Assembly (NCBI GenBank): GCA_902796625.1
Contig: CADBPX010000058.1
Location: 1 to 9,708, forward strand
Reading direction: 5' to 3'
Length of the DNA stretch: 9,708 nt
Origin: an uncultured Pseudomonadota bacterium
GTDB lineage: Bacteria; Pseudomonadota; Alphaproteobacteria; RF32; CAG-239
Shown here: positions 6,921 through 9,708 of the stretch, piece by piece
How positions within the stretch are numbered: the first letter of the stretch is position 1
Layout of the letters: every line of letters starts with the position of its first letter
The notes under the pieces: generated by a model
The model's input: only the letters and a program-made list of their open reading frames with translations
What the model was told of the DNA's origin: nothing
Databases searched by the model: none
Program-made: the position numbers and the translations under genes

Positions 6921-6963
6921 AATTTTCTCCGTTTTTCTTTATAAAAAACATTTATTAATATTT

Positions 6964-6991
6964 ATTTTAGATATTCTGCTTAAAGTGTCAA
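6964..6991 (-). promoter_or_regulatory. Sigma70-type promoter of the exported-protein gene
   Basis: Read on the minus strand, a perfect -35 TTGACA (6991-6986) is followed by a 16-base spacer and TAAAAT (6969-6964). This predicts a leader of roughly 35-40 bases before the ATG at 6920. It lies in the divergent gap shared with mraY. Confidence 0.6.
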
Positions 6992-6995
6992 GCAG
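6976..6995. repeat. Inverted repeat in the divergent promoter region
   Basis: CTGCTT (6976-6981) and AAGCAG (6990-6995) are 6-bp arms around an 8-base centre. The right arm overlaps the minus-strand -35 TTGACA, and the whole element sits 22 bp before the mraY start codon. It could be a repressor site controlling both directions, or chance; the arms are short. Confidence 0.35.
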
Positions 6996-7017
6996 TATAT
7001 TTGAATGGGGAAGAATA

Positions 7018-8061
7018 ATGTTTGCACTGATATATTCTGATTTATCGCTTTTAACCAGAGCTTTCATGGCTTTCGGTTTATCATTGGTATTGAGCCTGTT
7101 ATTGGGAAATTTGGTCATAGGCTTATTGCACAAGCATCAAAAACTGGGACAACCGATTCGTGAAGATGGTCCGCAAAGCCATTTGGCAACCAAAAAAGGA
7201 ACTCCGACAATGGGCGGACTGCTAATTCTTGGTACATCATTACTGTCGATTCTGCTTTTTGCCAATATCTCTTATCACTTTGTCTGGGTAAGTATTTTGG
7301 TATTAATTATCTATGGCTTAACCGGATTTATTGATGATTATTGGAAAGTAAAACGCCACACTTCCAATGCCATGACAGCCAGAATGAAACTCTTTTTCCA
7401 ATTTTTAACCGCCTTAGTTGCAGCCAGCATCATCACGGCGGCAACTCCACGCAGCATCAATACCGTGCTCTCTTTTCCGTATATTGAATTCCTGTTTAAT
7501 TTGTCGTGGCTGTATATTCCGTTTGCCGTTATTGTAATTTCAGGAGCTTCAAATGCCGTCAATTTAAGTGACGGCTTAGACGGATTAGCCTCCGGTTTGC
7601 TCATTTTAGCCTTCACCTTTTTTGCCATCACCGCTTATTACTGCGGGTTAGTAAATGCCGCAGATTTCAATATGTTATATATTCCGCGTTGTGGCGAAAT
7701 CAGCGTTGTTTGCGCGGCAGTTATCGGCAGTTGTCTGGGATTTTTACACTTCAATAAACCTAAAGCCCGCGTTTTCATGGGAGATACCGGCTCATTAGCG
7801 TTAGGAGCCTTGCTCGGAACCGTTGCTGTTATGACCAAATGTGAAATTTTACTGGCAATTGTCGGCGGAGTTTTTGTGGCAGAAACGGTTTCTGTTATGA
7901 TCCAAGTTGCTTACTTCAAAAAAACCGGAAAACGTTTCTTCAAAATGGCGCCGATCCATCACCACTTTGAACAGCTGGGTTGGAGTGAGAAAAAAGTAGT
8001 TATCCGCTTTTGGATTACTGCAGTGCTGTTAGCCTTGATCGGCACTTTGAGCTTTATTTAG
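7018..8061 (+). CDS. mraY: Phospho-N-acetylmuramoyl-pentapeptide transferase (lipid I synthesis)
   Basis: MraY transfers phospho-MurNAc-pentapeptide from UDP to undecaprenyl phosphate, making lipid I at the inner face of the cytoplasmic membrane. The 347-residue product is a polytopic membrane protein with about ten hydrophobic segments. Diagnostic motifs are KKGTPTMGG (59-67), the metal-binding aspartates in GFIDDYWK (D106, D107), NAVNLSDGLDGLA (179-191), GDTGSLALG (255-263) and the APIHHHFEQLGW loop (311-322) with the HHH motif. The start at ATG 7018 is chosen because GGGGAAG lies about 5 bases upstream. The frame could extend to GTG 6985, but that codon overlaps the divergent promoter and lacks a ribosome site. 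Unlike in most dcw clusters, murF does not precede it and murD does not follow it. No convincing promoter was seen in front of it. Confidence 0.98.
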   Translation: MFALIYSDLSLLTRAFMAFGLSLVLSLLLGNLVIGLLHKHQKLGQPIREDGPQSHLATKKGTPTMGGLLILGTSLLSILLFANISYHFVWVSILVLIIYGLTGFIDDYWKVKRHTSNAMTARMKLFFQFLTALVAASIITAATPRSINTVLSFPYIEFLFNLSWLYIPFAVIVISGASNAVNLSDGLDGLASGLLILAFTFFAITAYYCGLVNAADFNMLYIPRCGEISVVCAAVIGSCLGFLHFNKPKARVFMGDTGSLALGALLGTVAVMTKCEILLAIVGGVFVAETVSVMIQVAYFKKTGKRFFKMAPIHHHFEQLGWSEKKVVIRFWITAVLLALIGTLSFI

Positions 8062-8071
8062 GAAAAAATTC

Positions 8072-9202
8072 ATGGTAAGTTTCTCACGTCATAGTCATAA
8101 CGCTTTGGTTAAATGGTTGTGGACCGTTGATAAAGTCACTCTATTCGTGGCACTAGCCCTGTTAGTCATTGGGATTATTCTTGACATTACCGCCAGTCCG
8201 GCAGTTGCTCGCCGCATCAACGTTGATGATTTCTGGTTTATCCGCAAGCAGGTTTTCTACGTTATCGCCTCTATCGGCGTAATTTTTACCTTATCCATGC
8301 TTAAATTAAAAACTTTACGCCGCATGTCGATTGTCGGTTTTTTTATCATCGCATTTATTATGTTTTTAACTCTATTTTTCGGTTTCGAAACCAAGGGAGC
8401 TAAACGTTGGATCAGCCTCTTTGGCTTTTCGATGCAGGCTTCCGAATTTATGAAACCGATTTTTATTGTGGTTACGGCTTGGTTATTGGACTGTGGCAAA
8501 AAATATGACTATTTCCCCGGCATGATGATAGCCATCGGATTATATGGTGTTGTTGCCGGCTTGCTTTTGCTGCAACCTGACATCGGTATGACAATGTTGG
8601 TTACGGCCATCTTTTGTCTGCAACTGTTTTTAGCCGGACTGCCGATGCTTTTAGTCAGTGTTTTAACCGCCGGTGGCATAGGTTTATTGGTTTTGTTTTA
8701 TTTTATATATCCGCACTTTCATGCCCGCGTTGATCAATTTTTATATGGCAGCGATGAAACCAGTTATCAAATCAATCGCGCCATGGAGGCCTTTCAAAAC
8801 GGCAATCTTGTCGGTAAAGGTCCGGGTGAAGGCACGGTTAAATTACTGATTCCCGATGCTCATACCGACTTTGTATTTGCGGTTGCCGGCGAAGAATATG
8901 GGGTATGGCTGTGCTTAATCATAATTGTGCTTTTTGCCGTTATTGTGGTACGCTCGTTACGAACGGCAATTAAGGAAAGTAATTTATTTGTTATGTATGC
9001 CGAGGTCGGATTAGCCGTTTCTTTGGGTTTACAGGCCTTTGTTAATATGGCCTCTTCCCTGCACATTATACCGACTAAGGGTATGACGTTACCGTTCATT
9101 TCTTACGGCGGCTCTTCTTTGTTAAGCAGCGCCATCGAGGTTGGTATGCTGTTAGCTATTACTCGTAAAAACACTGCTTCGGAGGATAAAGACAATCTAT
9201 GA
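8072..9202 (+). CDS. ftsW: Septal peptidoglycan glycosyltransferase FtsW (SEDS family)
   Basis: FtsW polymerises lipid II glycan strands at the division site together with a class B penicillin-binding protein (FtsI). The 376-residue protein has the SEDS pattern of about ten membrane segments. Conserved landmarks are KGAKRWISLFGFSMQASEFMK (about 108-128), QPDIGMTML (168-176), the large loop QINRAMEAFQNGNLVGKGPGE (233-253), the AHTDFVFAVAGEEYG motif (263-277) with D266 aligned to the catalytic aspartate, and IPTKGMTLPFISYGGSS (333-349). FtsW rather than RodA is favoured by the QINRAMEAFQNG loop and the mraY/murB neighbours. It begins 10 bp after mraY, with TAGGA overlapping the mraY stop as ribosome site, and overlaps murB by four bases. 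Confidence 0.95.
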   Translation: MVSFSRHSHNALVKWLWTVDKVTLFVALALLVIGIILDITASPAVARRINVDDFWFIRKQVFYVIASIGVIFTLSMLKLKTLRRMSIVGFFIIAFIMFLTLFFGFETKGAKRWISLFGFSMQASEFMKPIFIVVTAWLLDCGKKYDYFPGMMIAIGLYGVVAGLLLLQPDIGMTMLVTAIFCLQLFLAGLPMLLVSVLTAGGIGLLVLFYFIYPHFHARVDQFLYGSDETSYQINRAMEAFQNGNLVGKGPGEGTVKLLIPDAHTDFVFAVAGEEYGVWLCLIIIVLFAVIVVRSLRTAIKESNLFVMYAEVGLAVSLGLQAFVNMASSLHIIPTKGMTLPFISYGGSSLLSSAIEVGMLLAITRKNTASEDKDNL

Positions 9203-9708
9203 CCGATACGCTTATGCAAAAATTACCCGATGTCCGCGGAAAATATTTATTCAATGAACCGCTGAAAAATCACACATGGCTCAATGTCGGCGGTCCGGCA
9301 GACGTTATGTTTATTCCGGAAGATATGGCTGATTTGCAATATTTTTTGCAAAATAACACCTTACCGGTCTTTATTTTGGGCGGAGGATCAAACTTATTGA
9401 TTCGTGACGGCGGATGGCGGGGAGCGGTTATTAAACTCAGCCACAAAAACTTTTGTTCTTGTCGGATTGAAGATAATCTTATTCGTTGTGGCAGCGGTTA
9501 CAAAAATAATCTGTTCAAAAAGGTTCTGCCGCAATACCGGCTTAGTGGTTTAGAATTTTTATGTTCAATCCCCGGCACAATCGGCGGTGCGGTTAAGGGA
9601 AATGCCGGATGCTTCGGCTCGGAAATATCCCAAGTATTGCATGATGCCGTGGCGCTTGATGCCAAGGGACAAGTACATCATTTAACCAATCAAGATTTTA
9701 ATTTTGCA
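9199..9708 (+). CDS. murB: UDP-N-acetylenolpyruvoylglucosamine reductase, C-terminus outside the window
   Basis: MurB is the cytoplasmic FAD enzyme that uses NADPH to reduce UDP-GlcNAc-enolpyruvate to UDP-MurNAc. Only the first 170 codons are present and the frame is open at the window edge. The FAD-binding half is clear: HTWLNVGGPADVMFIPED (25-42), ILGGGSNLLIRDGGW (59-73), and GLEFLCSIPGTIGGAVKGNAG (about 117-137), the counterpart of the usual GLEFxxGIPGTVGGAVxMNAG. At the last position a lysine-glycine pair replaces the common R-M, a mild variation. The start ATG 9199 overlaps the ftsW TGA (ATGA) with GGAGGAT inside the end of ftsW, pointing to translational coupling. murG and murC, which usually lie between ftsW and murB, are absent. 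Confidence 0.96.
   Translation, partial: MTDTLMQKLPDVRGKYLFNEPLKNHTWLNVGGPADVMFIPEDMADLQYFLQNNTLPVFILGGGSNLLIRDGGWRGAVIKLSHKNFCSCRIEDNLIRCGSGYKNNLFKKVLPQYRLSGLEFLCSIPGTIGGAVKGNAGCFGSEISQVLHDAVALDAKGQVHHLTNQDFNFA

Noticed and set aside
6985..7017. GTG at 6985 as an upstream start for mraY
   Set aside because: It has no ribosome site and overlaps the divergent TTGACA. ATG 7018 has GGGGAAG at good spacing and gives a normal MraY N-terminus.
1..9708. CRISPR array, insertion sequence, tRNA or rRNA
   Set aside because: I saw no spaced repeats, transposase frames, terminal inverted repeats or RNA gene signatures on either strand.

Overview
The window looks like chromosomal DNA from an AT-rich alphaproteobacterium, probably one that can grow without oxygen. 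Two things suggest this. The F1 part of ATP synthase forms its own operon (atpHAGDC) with no F0 genes beside it, which is the usual alphaproteobacterial arrangement. There is also a small gene carrying the glycyl-radical motif of class III (anaerobic) ribonucleotide reductase. The species assignment is inference; no rRNA or tRNA is present to anchor it.

Minus-strand half (about 6920 down to 1). An exported protein of unknown function (6920-6177) is followed by the F1 operon: delta (atpH), alpha (atpA), gamma (atpG), beta (atpD) and epsilon (atpC). These genes are packed with 0-14 bp gaps or a 1-base overlap, and the operon closes with a clear intrinsic terminator at 1194-1162. Next comes a self-contained 70-residue gene (994-782) with its own promoter, terminator and what read as two tandem NrdR operator boxes exactly 31 bp apart. 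Last is an unrecognised gene (650 to beyond base 1) with a near-consensus sigma70 promoter; its 3' end lies outside the window.

Plus-strand half (7018 to the end). mraY, ftsW and murB form a tight peptidoglycan/division cluster. mraY makes lipid I in the membrane, FtsW polymerises lipid II at the division septum, and MurB makes UDP-MurNAc in the cytoplasm. The gaps are 10 bp (mraY-ftsW) and a 4-base ATGA overlap (ftsW-murB). The genes that normally sit between them in a dcw cluster (murD, then murG and murC) are absent. murB runs off the window end.

The 97-bp gap at 6921-7017 is a divergent intergenic region. It holds a good promoter reading toward the exported-protein gene, but no convincing promoter for mraY.

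The most interesting locus is 782-1089: a free-standing class III RNR glycyl-radical domain ending in four consecutive cysteines, placed under an apparent NrdR operator. No gap of 300 bp or more lacks a gene. The longest gap (995-1210) holds the atp terminator, the NrdR boxes and a promoter.
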